Below are positions 25,399-34,387 of a stretch of 58,262 bases of DNA, in pieces. Location of the stretch: contig NZ_WOEI01000006.1 of NCBI RefSeq assembly GCF_009733925.1, forward strand, positions 1 through 58,262, in the 5' to 3' direction. This stretch comes from Streptobacillus canis. Lineage in GTDB: Bacteria; Fusobacteriota; Fusobacteriia; Fusobacteriales; Leptotrichiaceae. Position numbers and translations under genes: made by a program. The notes under the pieces were generated by a model. That model saw only the letters and a list, made by a program, of their open reading frames with translations. It had not been told where the DNA came from and made no database searches. Each line of letters opens with the position of its first letter. Within the stretch, counting starts at the first letter, position 1.

Positions 25399-25653
25399 GT
25401 GGAAAGAAACGAAAGAAAAGTCAGAGAAGGAATCGTAGTTTCTGATAAAATGGATAAAACAGTAGTAGTTGTAGAAAATACGATGAAACTGCACAAATTA
25501 TATAAAAAGAGAGTAAAAACTTCTAAAAGATATAAAGCTCATGATGAGTTAAACGAATGTCGTGTAGGAGATAAAGTAAGAATAATGGAAACTAGACCTT
25601 TAAGTAAAGATAAAAACTGGAGAGTAGTTACAATCTTAGAAAAGGCAAAATAA
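25399..25653 (+). CDS. rpsQ: 30S ribosomal protein S17
   Basis: An 84-residue S17 starting at GTG after AGGAGG. The blocks [32 protein letters not shown] and [18 protein letters not shown] define the OB-fold family. Confidence 0.97.
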   Translation: MERNERKVREGIVVSDKMDKTVVVVENTMKLHKLYKKRVKTSKRYKAHDELNECRVGDKVRIMETRPLSKDKNWRVVTILEKAK

Positions 25654-25694
25654 TTTAATAGATATTATTATTAAATGGGAGGAGGAACTATTAA

Positions 25695-26063
25695 ATGGTT
25701 CAACAACAAAGTATACTTAATGTTGCTGATAACACAGGAGCTAAAAAAATCATGGTTATTAGAGTATTAGGTGGATCAAGAAGAAGATTCGGTAGAATAG
25801 GAGACGTTGTTGTAGCATCTGTAAAAGAAGCTATACCTAATGGAAGTGTTAAAAAGGGAGACGTTGTAAAAGCAGTTATAGTTAGAACTAAAAAAGAAGT
25901 TAAAAGAGTGGATGGTTCATATATAAAATTTGATGATAATGCAGGTGTTATCTTAAATGCGTCACTAGAAATGAAAGGGACGAGAATTTTTGGACCTGTT
26001 GCAAGAGAATTAAGAGCGAAAAACTTTATGAAAATAGTGTCACTTGCACCAGAAGTACTTTAG
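25695..26063 (+). CDS. rplN: 50S ribosomal protein L14
   Basis: A 122-residue L14 at the subunit interface. [18 protein letters not shown] and the C-terminal [26 protein letters not shown] are characteristic. It is preceded by GGGAGGAGG. Confidence 0.97.
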   Translation: MVQQQSILNVADNTGAKKIMVIRVLGGSRRRFGRIGDVVVASVKEAIPNGSVKKGDVVKAVIVRTKKEVKRVDGSYIKFDDNAGVILNASLEMKGTRIFGPVARELRAKNFMKIVSLAPEVL

Positions 26064-26079
26064 GAAGGAGGAATTTTTT

Positions 26080-26463
26080 GTGATTAAATCTAAAATAAAA
26101 TCAGTTCCTAAAAAATTACACGTTAAAACTGGAGATACAGTTGTAGTAATTAGTGGAAGAAGTAATAATGACAAAAGAAGTAATAAATCTTCTCAAATGG
26201 GAGATAAAGGAAAAATAGGAAAAGTTTTAAAAGTATTCCCTAAACTTGGAAAAGTTGTAGTTGAAGGTGTAAACGTTAAGAAAAAACATTTAAAACCTAA
26301 TGCTATGAACACACAAGGTGAGATTGTAGAAAGAGAAGTACCAATTTTCTCATCTAAAGTAATGTTATGGGACGAAAGTGTAAAAAGCGCAACAAGAGTA
26401 AGATATGAAATTAAAGACGGTAAAAAAGTAAGAATTTCAGTTAAATCAGGACAAGAAATATAA
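26080..26463 (+). CDS. rplX: 50S ribosomal protein L24
   Basis: A 127-residue L24, an assembly initiator of the large subunit. The KOW motif region VKTGDTVVVISGR is followed by a Ser/Asn/Lys-rich insertion (about residues 25-37), and this makes it longer than the roughly 100-residue norm. GVNVKKKHLKP and GEIVEREVPI are conserved. It starts at GTG 26080, 8 bases after GGAGG. An in-frame ATG at 26044 lies inside rplN. Confidence 0.93.
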   Translation: MIKSKIKSVPKKLHVKTGDTVVVISGRSNNDKRSNKSSQMGDKGKIGKVLKVFPKLGKVVVEGVNVKKKHLKPNAMNTQGEIVEREVPIFSSKVMLWDESVKSATRVRYEIKDGKKVRISVKSGQEI

Positions 26464-26481
26464 GGGAAGGAGGATACCTAA

Positions 26482-27036
26482 ATGTCTACAAAATATATGC
26501 CTAGATTACAAAAAGCATACAAAGAAACTATGGTATCAGCATTAATGAAAGAATTAGGACTTTCTAACATTATGGAAGTACCTAAATTAGATAAAATAAT
26601 AGTAAACATGGGGCTTGGAGAAGCAGTAAACAACCCTAAATTAATAGATACAGCAGTTAAAGAATTAGCACAAATTACAGGACAAAAACCAGTTGCAAGA
26701 AAAGCTAGAAGATCTGAAGCTGGATTCAAATTAAGAGAAGGTCAATTAATAGGTGCAAAAGTAACTTTAAGAAAAGAAAAAATGTATGAATTCTTAGATA
26801 GATTAGTAAGTGTTACTTTACCAAGAGTAAGAGACTTCGAAGGAGTTTCATCTAAAGGATTCGATGGAAGAGGAAACTACACTTTAGGATTAAAAGAACA
26901 AATCATCTTCCCAGAAATCGAGATTGATAAAGTTGATAAAGTATTAGGGATGGGAATTACATTCGTAACAACTGCTAGAACTGATGAAGAAGGAAGAGCA
27001 TTATTAAGAGCATTTGGAATGCCATTTGCAAAATAA
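26482..27036 (+). CDS. rplE: 50S ribosomal protein L5
   Basis: A 184-residue L5, which binds 5S rRNA. It has the blocks [39 protein letters not shown] and [21 protein letters not shown]. It lies 18 bases after rplX, with a GGAAGGAGG site. Confidence 0.97.
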   Translation: MSTKYMPRLQKAYKETMVSALMKELGLSNIMEVPKLDKIIVNMGLGEAVNNPKLIDTAVKELAQITGQKPVARKARRSEAGFKLREGQLIGAKVTLRKEKMYEFLDRLVSVTLPRVRDFEGVSSKGFDGRGNYTLGLKEQIIFPEIEIDKVDKVLGMGITFVTTARTDEEGRALLRAFGMPFAK

Positions 27037-27057
27037 TAAGGAGGTGCAAAAGAATTT

Positions 27058-27345
27058 ATGGCTAAAAAAGCAATGGTTCAAAAAAATCTAAAAATTGAAA
27101 AAACAATAGATAAATATGCAGCTAAAAGAGCTGAATTAAAAGCAAGAGCTAAACAAGGAGATAGAGAAGCACTTATCGAATTATCTAAATTACCTCGTAA
27201 TGCATCACCTACAAGACTTAGAAATAGATGTCAAGTAAATGGTAGACCAAGAGGATTTATGAGAGAATTCGGAATATCAAGAGTAATGTTTAGACAATTA
27301 GCTGGTGAAGGTATGATACCTGGAATCAAAAAATCAAGCTGGTAA
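27058..27345 (+). CDS. rpsN: 30S ribosomal protein S14 (zinc-independent long form)
   Basis: A 95-residue S14 with [20 protein letters not shown] and a C-terminal IPGIKKSSW. It lacks the paired CxxC motifs of the short zinc-ribbon form, so it should not need zinc. The ATG follows AAGGAGGTG by about 12 bases, a slightly wide spacing. Confidence 0.95.
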   Translation: MAKKAMVQKNLKIEKTIDKYAAKRAELKARAKQGDREALIELSKLPRNASPTRLRNRCQVNGRPRGFMREFGISRVMFRQLAGEGMIPGIKKSSW

Positions 27346-27365
27346 TATTTGAGAGGAGGACAAAC

Positions 27366-27761
27366 ATGCATTTAACAGATCCTATTGCAGATATGTTAAC
27401 AAGAATTAGAAATGCTAATATTGCAAAACATGATAAAGTTGCAATACCATTTTCTAAAATTAAAGAAAGTATCGCAAATATATTAAGAAATGAAGGATAT
27501 ATATCAGAATACGAAATCAAAGAAGAAGGAAGTATAAAAGATATAGTTGTAACTTTAAAAACTGTTGACGGTGAACAAGTTATAAAAGGATTAAAAAGAA
27601 TTTCTAAACCTGGAAGAAGAGTATACTCTTCAGTAGAAAGCTTACCAAAAGTATTAGGTGGTTTAGGGATAGCTATCGTTACTACACCTAAAGGTGTTTT
27701 AACTGATAAAGAATGCAGAAAGCAAAGTGTTGGTGGAGAGGTTCTTTGTTACATTTGGTAA
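27366..27761 (+). CDS. rpsH: 30S ribosomal protein S8
   Basis: A 131-residue S8 with the N-terminal [17 protein letters not shown] and the C-terminal GGEVLCYIW typical of bacteria. It is an early binder of the 16S central domain. It is preceded by GAGGAGG. Confidence 0.97.
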   Translation: MHLTDPIADMLTRIRNANIAKHDKVAIPFSKIKESIANILRNEGYISEYEIKEEGSIKDIVVTLKTVDGEQVIKGLKRISKPGRRVYSSVESLPKVLGGLGIAIVTTPKGVLTDKECRKQSVGGEVLCYIW

Positions 27762-27808
27762 TATAACCTAGACACTTCTGGAAATTTACGCATATAAGGA
27801 GGAGAATA

Positions 27809-28342
27809 ATGTCAAGAGTAGGTAAAAAACCTATTACTATACCTAACGGTGTAGAAATTACAAATGAAGGTAATGTTTATACAGTAAAAGGACCTAAAGG
27901 AACTTTAACTAGAGAACTTTCTTCAGAAATTAAAGTAAATATTGAAAATAATGAAATAACTTTTGAAAGACCAAATGACTTACCTAATATTAGAGCATTA
28001 CATGGAACTACAAGAGCTAATGTTAATAACATGGTAGTTGGAGTAAGTGAAGGTTTCAAAATTAAATTAGAGTTAGTTGGGGTTGGATACAGAGTAGCTG
28101 CAGCTGGTAAAGGGATCACTATGGCACTTGGATATTCACATCCAGTAGAAATAGCTCCAATTGAAGGAATTACATTCACTGTAGAAGGAAATACTAAATT
28201 AACTGTAGAAGGAATTGACAAACAATTAGTTGGTCAAGTTGCTTCAGATATCAGAGCTAAGAGAGCACCAGAACCTTATAAAGGTAAAGGGGTTAAATAT
28301 GCAGATGAGAAGATAAGAAGAAAAGAAGGTAAGAAAGGATAG
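27809..28342 (+). CDS. rplF: 50S ribosomal protein L6
   Basis: A 177-residue L6 with MSRVGKKPI at the start, [14 protein letters not shown] in the middle and [19 protein letters not shown] near the end. It lies 47 bases after rpsH, and AAGGAGG precedes the ATG. Confidence 0.97.
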   Translation: MSRVGKKPITIPNGVEITNEGNVYTVKGPKGTLTRELSSEIKVNIENNEITFERPNDLPNIRALHGTTRANVNNMVVGVSEGFKIKLELVGVGYRVAAAGKGITMALGYSHPVEIAPIEGITFTVEGNTKLTVEGIDKQLVGQVASDIRAKRAPEPYKGKGVKYADEKIRRKEGKKG

Positions 28343-28354
28343 GAGGTAGTCTAA

Positions 28355-28717
28355 ATGATTAAAAGAGTAGATAGAAACTTAGCAAGAGTTAGAAAACATA
28401 AAAGTATAAGAGTTAAAATCAGTGGAACACCTGAAAGACCTAGACTTACTGTTTATAGAAGTTTATCTAACATCTTCGCACAATTAATAGATGATACAAC
28501 AGGTAAAACATTAGTTTCAGCTTCAACTATTGAAAAAGGAAACAAAGTTGAACACGGTTCAAATGTAGAAGCTGCAAAATTAATAGGAACAAGAATAGCT
28601 GAAAAAGCTAAAGCTGCTGGAATTACTAAAGTAGTATTCGATAGAAGCGGATACATTTATACTGGAAGAGTAAAAGCCTTAGCAGACGCTGCAAGAGAAG
28701 CAGGATTAGAATTCTAA
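28355..28717 (+). CDS. rplR: 50S ribosomal protein L18
   Basis: A 120-residue L18, a 5S rRNA binder. It has [21 protein letters not shown], the [13 protein letters not shown] block and [22 protein letters not shown]. It lies 12 bases after rplF. Confidence 0.97.
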   Translation: MIKRVDRNLARVRKHKSIRVKISGTPERPRLTVYRSLSNIFAQLIDDTTGKTLVSASTIEKGNKVEHGSNVEAAKLIGTRIAEKAKAAGITKVVFDRSGYIYTGRVKALADAAREAGLEF

Positions 28718-28736
28718 TAGGATAGGAGGATTTATT

Positions 28737-29234
28737 TTGGCAAGAGAAGTTAAAACTAACGAATACAAAGAAAAACTTTTAAGAATTAGTAGAGTTTCTA
28801 AAACTGTTAAAGGGGGAAGAAGAATTTCATTCTCAGTACTAGCAGCAGTTGGAGACGAAAACGGAAAAGTTGGAATAGGATTAGGAAAAGCAAACGGAGT
28901 ACCTGAAGCAATTAGAAAAGCTATTGCAGGTGCTAAGAAAAATATGATAACAGTATCATTAAAAGGTGGAACATTACCACACGAACAAATAGGTAAATTT
29001 AACGCTACATCAGTTTTATTAAAACCAGCTTCAAAAGGGACTGGGGTTATCGCTGGGTCAGCAACAAGGGAAATTTTAGAATTAGTAGGTGTTACTGACG
29101 TACTAACTAAAATCAGAGGATCTAAAAATAAAGATAATGTTGCAAGAGCTACATTAGATGGATTAAAAAAATTAAGATCAATTGAAAAAGTTGCTAAACT
29201 TAGAGGAAAAACTGTAGAAGAAATTTTAGGATAA
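28737..29234 (+). CDS. rpsE: 30S ribosomal protein S5
   Basis: A 165-residue S5 at the decoding-fidelity centre. It starts at TTG 28737, 7 bases after AGGAGG, since no ATG fits the conserved N-terminus. Conserved blocks are [32 protein letters not shown] (the segment before the KxxxxGK loop) and [18 protein letters not shown]. Confidence 0.95.
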   Translation: MAREVKTNEYKEKLLRISRVSKTVKGGRRISFSVLAAVGDENGKVGIGLGKANGVPEAIRKAIAGAKKNMITVSLKGGTLPHEQIGKFNATSVLLKPASKGTGVIAGSATREILELVGVTDVLTKIRGSKNKDNVARATLDGLKKLRSIEKVAKLRGKTVEEILG

Positions 29235-29252
29235 GGCTAGGAGGATAGATTA

Positions 29253-29432
29253 ATGACTAAAGTAAATATAACACTTGTAAAAGGAATTAATGGAAGAAAG
29301 CCTAACCATATCGCAACAATTAAATCTTTAGGTTTAAGAAAAATTGGTCAAACAGTTGAACACAATTTGACTGCAGATATAGAAGGTAAAATTAAATTAG
29401 TTTCTTATTTAGTTAAAGTAGAGGAGGTTTAA
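29253..29432 (+). CDS. rpmD: 50S ribosomal protein L30
   Basis: A 59-residue L30, found by reading between rpsE and rplO. It has [19 protein letters not shown] followed by [17 protein letters not shown], the standard L30 pattern. The ATG at 29253 follows TAGGAGG. The Shine-Dalgarno of rplO (GAGGAGG) lies within its last codons. Confidence 0.96.
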   Translation: MTKVNITLVKGINGRKPNHIATIKSLGLRKIGQTVEHNLTADIEGKIKLVSYLVKVEEV

Positions 29433-29436
29433 ATCA

Positions 29437-29973
29437 ATGAATCTTAATGAATTAAGACCTGCCGAAGGATCAAAAAGAGATAGAAAGAGAATCGGTAGAG
29501 GACATGGAACTGGTTGGGGTAAAACTGCTGGTAAAGGTCACAATGGACAAAAACAAAGATCAGGTACTTATGTATCAGCTGCGTTTGAAGGAGGGCAAAT
29601 GCCTTTAATCAGAAGAGTTCCTAAAAGAGGATTCTCAAATTCTGTATTCCAAAAAGACATGGTAGTAATCAACTTAAAAGACATAGTAGACAAATTTAAT
29701 GATGGTGAAGAAGTAACTTTAGAATCTTTATTAGAAAGAAGAGTAGTTAAAAACGCTGGATTCATTACTAAAGAAGATGGAGAAAGAGTATACACTTCAT
29801 TATTAAAAGTTATAGGTAATTACGAATTAGAAAAAGCTTTAAAAGTTAAAGCACACAGAGTATCTAAAGGTGCTCAAGAAGCAATTGAAAAATTCAATGG
29901 AACAGTTGAATTATTAGAAATCAAATCATTTGCAAATGTAGCAGGAAACGCTAAAGAAGTTAAGGGAGAGTAA
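29437..29973 (+). CDS. rplO: 50S ribosomal protein L15
   Basis: A 178-residue L15, a late assembly protein. MNLNELRPAEGSKRDRKRIGRG, GKGHNGQKQRSG and FEGGQMPLIRRVPKRGF are conserved. It is longer than the usual 145-150 residues, mainly through a C-terminal extension after the family's normal end (about the last 25 residues). It starts 4 bases after the rpmD stop. Confidence 0.96.
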   Translation: MNLNELRPAEGSKRDRKRIGRGHGTGWGKTAGKGHNGQKQRSGTYVSAAFEGGQMPLIRRVPKRGFSNSVFQKDMVVINLKDIVDKFNDGEEVTLESLLERRVVKNAGFITKEDGERVYTSLLKVIGNYELEKALKVKAHRVSKGAQEAIEKFNGTVELLEIKSFANVAGNAKEVKGE

Positions 29974-30027
29974 GTTTAACTTACTTTTTTCCTGTTTACA
30001 TAAAATTATAGAATAGAGGTGATTTCT

Positions 30028-31344
30028 TTGACATTTAAAGAAGCAATAGTAACAAGATTCCAAGCCATGATAACAACTCATGAGCTTAGAAAAAGAGTAT
30101 TGTTTACTTTAGGATGTTTTTTAGTTGCTAGAATTGGTATACATATTCCAGTTCCAGGAATTAATATGGAATTATTCAGAGATTTTACTGGTGGAAGTAG
30201 TTTAGCTCAATTTTTAAACCTGTTTACAGGGGGAGCTGTACAAAGAGCATCAATATTCTCATTAGGAATAACGCCTTACATTAATGCCTCAATTGTTTTC
30301 CAAATTTTAGGTGTATTATGGCCAAGAATTGAAGAAATGCAAAAAGAGGGTGGAAAAGAAGCAGAGAAAATTACACAATGGACTAGATATTTAACTATAG
30401 TTACTACAATATTCCAGTCAGCTGGTATTGCGTTCCTATTACAATCTAACAACTTAGTTAGAGATCCAGGAACAATATTTGTATTAACTACAGTAGTATT
30501 AATTACTGGAGGAACTGCGTTCCTAATGTGGTTATCAGAAAGAATATCTATAAAAGGTATAGGGAATGGAACTTCAATGTTAATATTCCTAAATATCGTT
30601 TCAAACTTACCTCAAGTTGTTAAAGGAACTATAGATCAATTAAGAACTTCAGGAAGAGGTCCAGCACTTGGATATATTTCACTATTATTATTTGTTGCTA
30701 TTATTATGATAATGGTAGTAATACAATTAGGGGAAAGAAGAATACCTATACAATATGTAGGTAAATCAAGCAGAGGAGTTGGAAATATGCAACAACCTTC
30801 TGTAGTTGGAAGAAAAACATATCTTCCTGTTAAAATAAATATTGCAGGAGTTATGCCTATAATCTTTGCATCAATGATTATGGCTGTACCTTCAGCTGTT
30901 ATACCTCTAATTAAAGACCAAGCTAAACAAGCATATTTATTAAACTTATTTGGGCCAAAAGGATGGGCTTACTTATTACTTACTGTAATATTAATAGTAT
31001 TATTCTCATTCTTCTATACTGCAATAGTATTTGATCCAGATAAAATTGCAGATAGCTTAAAACAAAGTGGAGGAAGTATTCCTTTAAAAAGAGCTGGTAA
31101 AGAAACATCTGATTTCTTAGAATATGTAGCAACAAGAATTACATTTGGTACAGCAATATTTTTAGCTATACTAGGTATATTACCAAACATTTGGTTTGGA
31201 TATGTACTAAATATCCCAGTTATGTTAGGTGGTACAAGCTTACTAATCCTAGTTGGGGTAGCAGTAGAATTAATACAAAATATTGATTCACATATGGCGA
31301 CACAAAAATATAAAGGATTTAATAATGTTAGAAGAAGAAGATAA
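30028..31344 (+). CDS. secY: Preprotein translocase subunit SecY
   Basis: A 438-residue channel subunit with about ten membrane helices. ELRKRVLFTLGCFLVARIGIHIPVPGIN at the start and the cytoplasmic loop RRIPIQYVG are typical. The start chosen is TTG 30028, 5 bases after AGAGGTGA. The in-frame GTG at 30019 overlaps that site. It closes the ribosomal operon. adk, map and infA, which often follow, are absent here. Confidence 0.95.
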   Translation: MTFKEAIVTRFQAMITTHELRKRVLFTLGCFLVARIGIHIPVPGINMELFRDFTGGSSLAQFLNLFTGGAVQRASIFSLGITPYINASIVFQILGVLWPRIEEMQKEGGKEAEKITQWTRYLTIVTTIFQSAGIAFLLQSNNLVRDPGTIFVLTTVVLITGGTAFLMWLSERISIKGIGNGTSMLIFLNIVSNLPQVVKGTIDQLRTSGRGPALGYISLLLFVAIIMIMVVIQLGERRIPIQYVGKSSRGVGNMQQPSVVGRKTYLPVKINIAGVMPIIFASMIMAVPSAVIPLIKDQAKQAYLLNLFGPKGWAYLLLTVILIVLFSFFYTAIVFDPDKIADSLKQSGGSIPLKRAGKETSDFLEYVATRITFGTAIFLAILGILPNIWFGYVLNIPVMLGGTSLLILVGVAVELIQNIDSHMATQKYKGFNNVRRRR

Positions 31345-31359
31345 TACTTCTTCTTTTTT
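31333..31359 (+). terminator. Terminator of the ribosomal protein operon
   Basis: AGAAGAAG/CTTCTTCT with loop ATAATA and a five-T tail. The stem's 5' arm overlaps the last codons of secY. Confidence 0.85.
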
Positions 31360-31395
31360 ATATTAAAAAAACTTAGAAAAAACTTAGTAATTCTG

Positions 31396-31424
31396 TTGAC
31401 AAAATTTAGAAAATTTGATAATAT
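31396..31424 (+). promoter_or_regulatory. Consensus-strength promoter of the 31476 outer-membrane protein gene
   Basis: TTGACA (31396-31401), exactly 17 bases, TAATAT (31419-31424). It is the strongest-looking promoter in the window and suggests an abundant protein. Confidence 0.8.
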
Positions 31425-31475
31425 AAGTTAAACAATAGCAAAGCTATTAATAAAAAGGAGAATGGAGAGATTATT

Positions 31476-32549
31476 ATGAACAAAAAAATGTTATTAACTT
31501 TATTAGGTGTTTCAAGCTTAGCTCTTGCAGCATCACCATTTAATTTTGAAAATGCAAAACCACTTTCAATAGAAGTAGATACTAAAGGAACAGTATCAAA
31601 CACTATAGTTGGTAAAAATTTTGATGCAAAAGATACTACATTCAAACACAACAACAAAGTAGTATTAGATGTATATGAATTTGCTAAAGTTACAGGAGAA
31701 TTAGCTTATAAAGCTGGGAAAGCTGGAGCAGCTTTAGAACCTTCAGAAACAGGAGCAAAAGTTGAATTAAACTTTAAAAAATATGGAAATCCATATGTAT
31801 CAATGTATGCAGATAAGACATTAACTTTAGGATATAAAAATGAAGGAAAAGTAAATAAAGTTAAAGTTAATGGAGATGCTGAATATAAATTATCAAATGA
31901 ATTCAAAACTCATACATTAAAAGTTGGAGCAGGTTCTGAATATACAATTAATCCTAAAACAAATGCGAAAGCAAGAGTAGAATTAAAATACAATGTTACT
32001 CCAAGTACAAAAAAACATATTGTAACTCCAAAAGTTAGTGGAGAAGTTACTTACAAACATTCAGATATGTTATCTGTTACAGGATCTACAGAAGTTTCAA
32101 TACCAATAACAGTTTTAAATAAAGATGTTACACCTGGTTTAGATACTAAAACAATTGTATCTACAGAAATTAAACCAATTAAAAACTTAACTGTTAATGG
32201 AAAAGTTGAATTAGGAACAGCAACTACATTTGTTAAAGCTGGTTCTTCATTAAATATTAATACTACAGTAACTGGATCATTAGAATCTGGAGTAGCATAT
32301 GACATTACTAAAGAAATTCATACAGTAGATAGATTGGTAATTACACCAAGCTTCGATGCTAAATTAGCATTTGGTGGATTAGGGTTATCATTAACTCCAG
32401 CTGTTGAAGCTAAATATGAAATAATTAAAAACTTAAAAGTTAATGCTAAAGCTGAAACTGGAATTAACTTTGGTAAAACTGTTTCAAATAAATATGGGTA
32501 TTTAAATTCAACACCAAGCTTAAAAGTAGGATTAAACTATAAATGGTAA
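31476..32549 (+). CDS. Predicted major outer-membrane beta-barrel protein
   Basis: A 357-residue protein with a signal peptide (about residues 1-19, cleavage near LALA-A). The mature part is almost entirely short alternating strands (for example KPLSIEVDTKGTV and NLTVNGKVELGTAT), and it ends in KVGLNYKW. The C-terminal aromatic and strand pattern indicate a barrel of about 14-16 strands. There is no recognised family. Strong promoter signals and a GGAGAG site fit an abundant porin-like or structural protein. It is monocistronic. Any terminator that once followed may have been disturbed by the IS insertion that begins 18 bases downstream. Confidence 0.72.
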   Translation: MNKKMLLTLLGVSSLALAASPFNFENAKPLSIEVDTKGTVSNTIVGKNFDAKDTTFKHNNKVVLDVYEFAKVTGELAYKAGKAGAALEPSETGAKVELNFKKYGNPYVSMYADKTLTLGYKNEGKVNKVKVNGDAEYKLSNEFKTHTLKVGAGSEYTINPKTNAKARVELKYNVTPSTKKHIVTPKVSGEVTYKHSDMLSVTGSTEVSIPITVLNKDVTPGLDTKTIVSTEIKPIKNLTVNGKVELGTATTFVKAGSSLNINTTVTGSLESGVAYDITKEIHTVDRLVITPSFDAKLAFGGLGLSLTPAVEAKYEIIKNLKVNAKAETGINFGKTVSNKYGYLNSTPSLKVGLNYKW

Positions 32550-32602
32550 TAAATAAATAGGCTTTTTTGATATGTACCTAGAATCCTGGACACATATGAA
32601 TT

Positions 32603-32662
32603 AGGCTATGGAAATGGATGTTTCCCTGTACTTAACAGGAGGCATCCATTTTGTTTTAGCCT
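32603..32662 (-). terminator. Long imperfect hairpin at the 3' end of the IS
   Basis: Outer AGGCTA/TAGCCT and inner AATGGATG/CATCCATT arms, with CCTGT/ACAGG inside, form a nested hairpin just inside the left IS end. It lies after the transposase remnant on the - strand. It may have been the element's own terminator. Confidence 0.55.
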
Positions 32663-32713
32663 GTATTCTTTTATTGCCTTTGAAAATTCTTCAAAAGATT
32701 TATACTTGTATTC

Positions 32714-33190
32714 TTAACCATAATACATTTCTAGTTTTAATCTAGCAAAAAATACTCCATCACTGCTTTTTCTTGACATAGATTGTCTAATATTATATTT
32801 TTTCAATTCATTTATATACCACCCTTGATCTGAATAAAATATCAAATTTTCAATATTAGGGTATTTTTTAAATGCTTTCTTAAGCATTCTAGATACTAAT
32901 TCTAAATTAGGACTCAATGAAATATGATATGAGATTATTTCATTACTATACATATCTAGTATTGGAGAAAAGTAACATTTACCCCATTTAAATGAAAATT
33001 TAGATATATTTGTACTACATTTTTGTAACGGTGCTGTTGCATTAAAGTCTCTATCAATTATATTTGTAGCAACCTTTCCTACCTCTCCTTTATATGAACG
33101 ATATTTACTCTTAGGCCTTCTAACTAATAGTCCTATTTTATTCATTAATCTTTGAACTTTTTTATGGTTAATCTTATACCCTAAATTCAA
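32714..33190 (-). pseudogene. Transposase OrfB remnant (IS150-like, rve integrase domain)
   Basis: A 158-codon open remnant of an IS3-family OrfB. INHKKVQRLMNKIGLLVRR, the KSYRSYKGEVGK-like segment and SDQGW are recognisable. The first catalytic Asp (normally in a TD motif before the PILD block) reads TN here, and the preceding Trp is lost. The region after SDQGW is shortened, and the third acidic residue (usually in NAVIENFF) has no counterpart. Translated pieces of the usual C-terminus continue out of frame to about 32640. It is inactive. Confidence 0.85.
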
Positions 33191-33299
33191 TAACTTTCTA
33201 TGTACTCTGCCTACTCCATATCTACCTTCTACTACATCTATTTTACTAATTTCATATAATATGTAGATTTTGGTATACAGGTAGCTTTCAATAAATATT

Positions 33300-33425
33300 T
33301 TAGTTTATACAGTGTCTAATTTTATTTTTAAATGTTTTTGTACTTACACTATCTGGTGTTTCTGGATAAATTCATTTTTTGTACATTTCAACACATTTCT
33401 TTTTAAATTCAAAACTGTAACACAT
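33300..33425 (-). pseudogene. Transposase OrfA remnant
   Basis: The frame from ATG 33425 after GGAGGG gives a helix-turn-helix-like start (MCYSFEFKKKCVEMYKK), then an in-frame TGA, then a recognisable continuation (PETPDSVSTKTFKNK) and another stop. This matches the start of IS3-family OrfA with nonsense and deletion damage. Confidence 0.65.
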
Positions 33426-33492
33426 AAAAATACCCTCCTTACTGCTTTGTCCAGTAAAGAGGGTACATATCACATATAAATGAGCCCAATTT

Positions 33493-34233
33493 TTATTCAT
33501 ATTTTTTTACTATCCATCTTTTTTTACCTTTTTTACTATCCTCTAATTCTTCAGACACTAAAAACTTCCCATACTTTCTTATAGTTAATATATCTTGATG
33601 TTTTATCTCTTTATTCTTTTCTTTACATACTTCATAGTCTATTTGTACAAGTCCTGCCTCTATAAGTTCAACGGCCTTATTTCTTGATAAATTAGTAATA
33701 TCACTAACAAAATTATCTAATCTATTAGAACTAATATTAATTTTAATATCTTTAAAGTTGTATTTAAAATTGTTCCTATTGCTTAAACTGATCTTGCAAT
33801 CATTTTTACCAATAGAAGTTAGGTTATTTATTACAAAGTTTAATATACTATTAGATATTAATACATATGCTGTATTATTTTCAACAAATATATCACCTAT
33901 CATTTCTCTTTTAATATTTAGTTCCATAATTGATCCTAAAAAATCTTTATGAGTATATTCCCTAAACTTATTATTAACACTAATTTCTATAACACTAAAA
34001 TCAAATTCAGGTTCATAGGGAGTAAAACAAATTTGTTTTCTATCATAACCTTCTAAATATGTATGTATATTTCCATATGTTTCAGTAAGTTTTTTATATA
34101 TGTTAGGAGTTACAAAAATTTCTGTACATACCCCTATTTCATATTCTAAAGCCATATCAAGAGCATTAAATACTTTGATAGACATTTCATTATCTACAAA
34201 TTTTTTTAAAAATTCTTCTCTATTTAATTTCAT
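33493..34233 (-). CDS. ylmH: S4-domain RNA-binding protein, YlmH family
   Basis: A 246-residue protein. The N-terminal and central domain is of YlmH type (HKDFLGSIMELNIKREMIGDIFV, about residues 94-116). The C-terminal S4 domain (about 168-235) begins with NRLDNFVSDITNLSRNKAVELIEAGLVQID. YlmH-like proteins bind RNA or ribosomes. Relatives take part in ribosome quality control on stalled 50S subunits. A GGTGAT site precedes the ATG, and it has its own promoter diverging from the adhesin gene. It lies 20 bases beyond the IS remnant. Confidence 0.82.
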   Translation of the reverse strand: MKLNREEFLKKFVDNEMSIKVFNALDMALEYEIGVCTEIFVTPNIYKKLTETYGNIHTYLEGYDRKQICFTPYEPEFDFSVIEISVNNKFREYTHKDFLGSIMELNIKREMIGDIFVENNTAYVLISNSILNFVINNLTSIGKNDCKISLSNRNNFKYNFKDIKINISSNRLDNFVSDITNLSRNKAVELIEAGLVQIDYEVCKEKNKEIKHQDILTIRKYGKFLVSEELEDSKKGKKRWIVKKYE

Positions 34234-34248
34234 ATCATCACCGCAAAT

Positions 34249-34277
34249 ATTTTAACATATATAACAAAGAATGTAAA
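34249..34277 (-). promoter_or_regulatory. Promoter of the ylmH-like gene
   Basis: Read on the - strand: -35 TTTACA (34277-34272), 17 bases, TAAAAT (34254-34249), with a TG extension. Confidence 0.5.
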
Positions 34278-34329
34278 ATGTAAACACTTGCATACCTTAT
34301 TTTTCTATAATTTAAACGTTTGCATAATC

Positions 34330-34357
34330 TTGACAATGGGGAAATTCAAGGTATAAT
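34330..34357 (+). promoter_or_regulatory. Promoter of the YadA-like adhesin gene
   Basis: TTGACA (34330-34335), 16 bases, TATAAT (34352-34357). Both hexamers match consensus. Confidence 0.75.
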
Positions 34358-34387
34358 ATATTAAATATTTTGAAGGAGTTGTGATAT

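Larger units (their letters stand above)
32568..33472. mobile_element. Decayed IS3/IS150-like insertion sequence
   Basis: Two 25-bp imperfect inverted repeats bound a 905-bp segment. The left end (32568-32592) starts TGATATGTACC and ends CTGGACA. The right end (33448-33472) is its complement with the same outer 11 and inner 7 bases. Between them, on the - strand, are remnants of OrfA and OrfB with stops and deletions. No clear target-site duplication is seen. The element is shorter than a full IS3-family copy and cannot move by itself. Confidence 0.82.
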
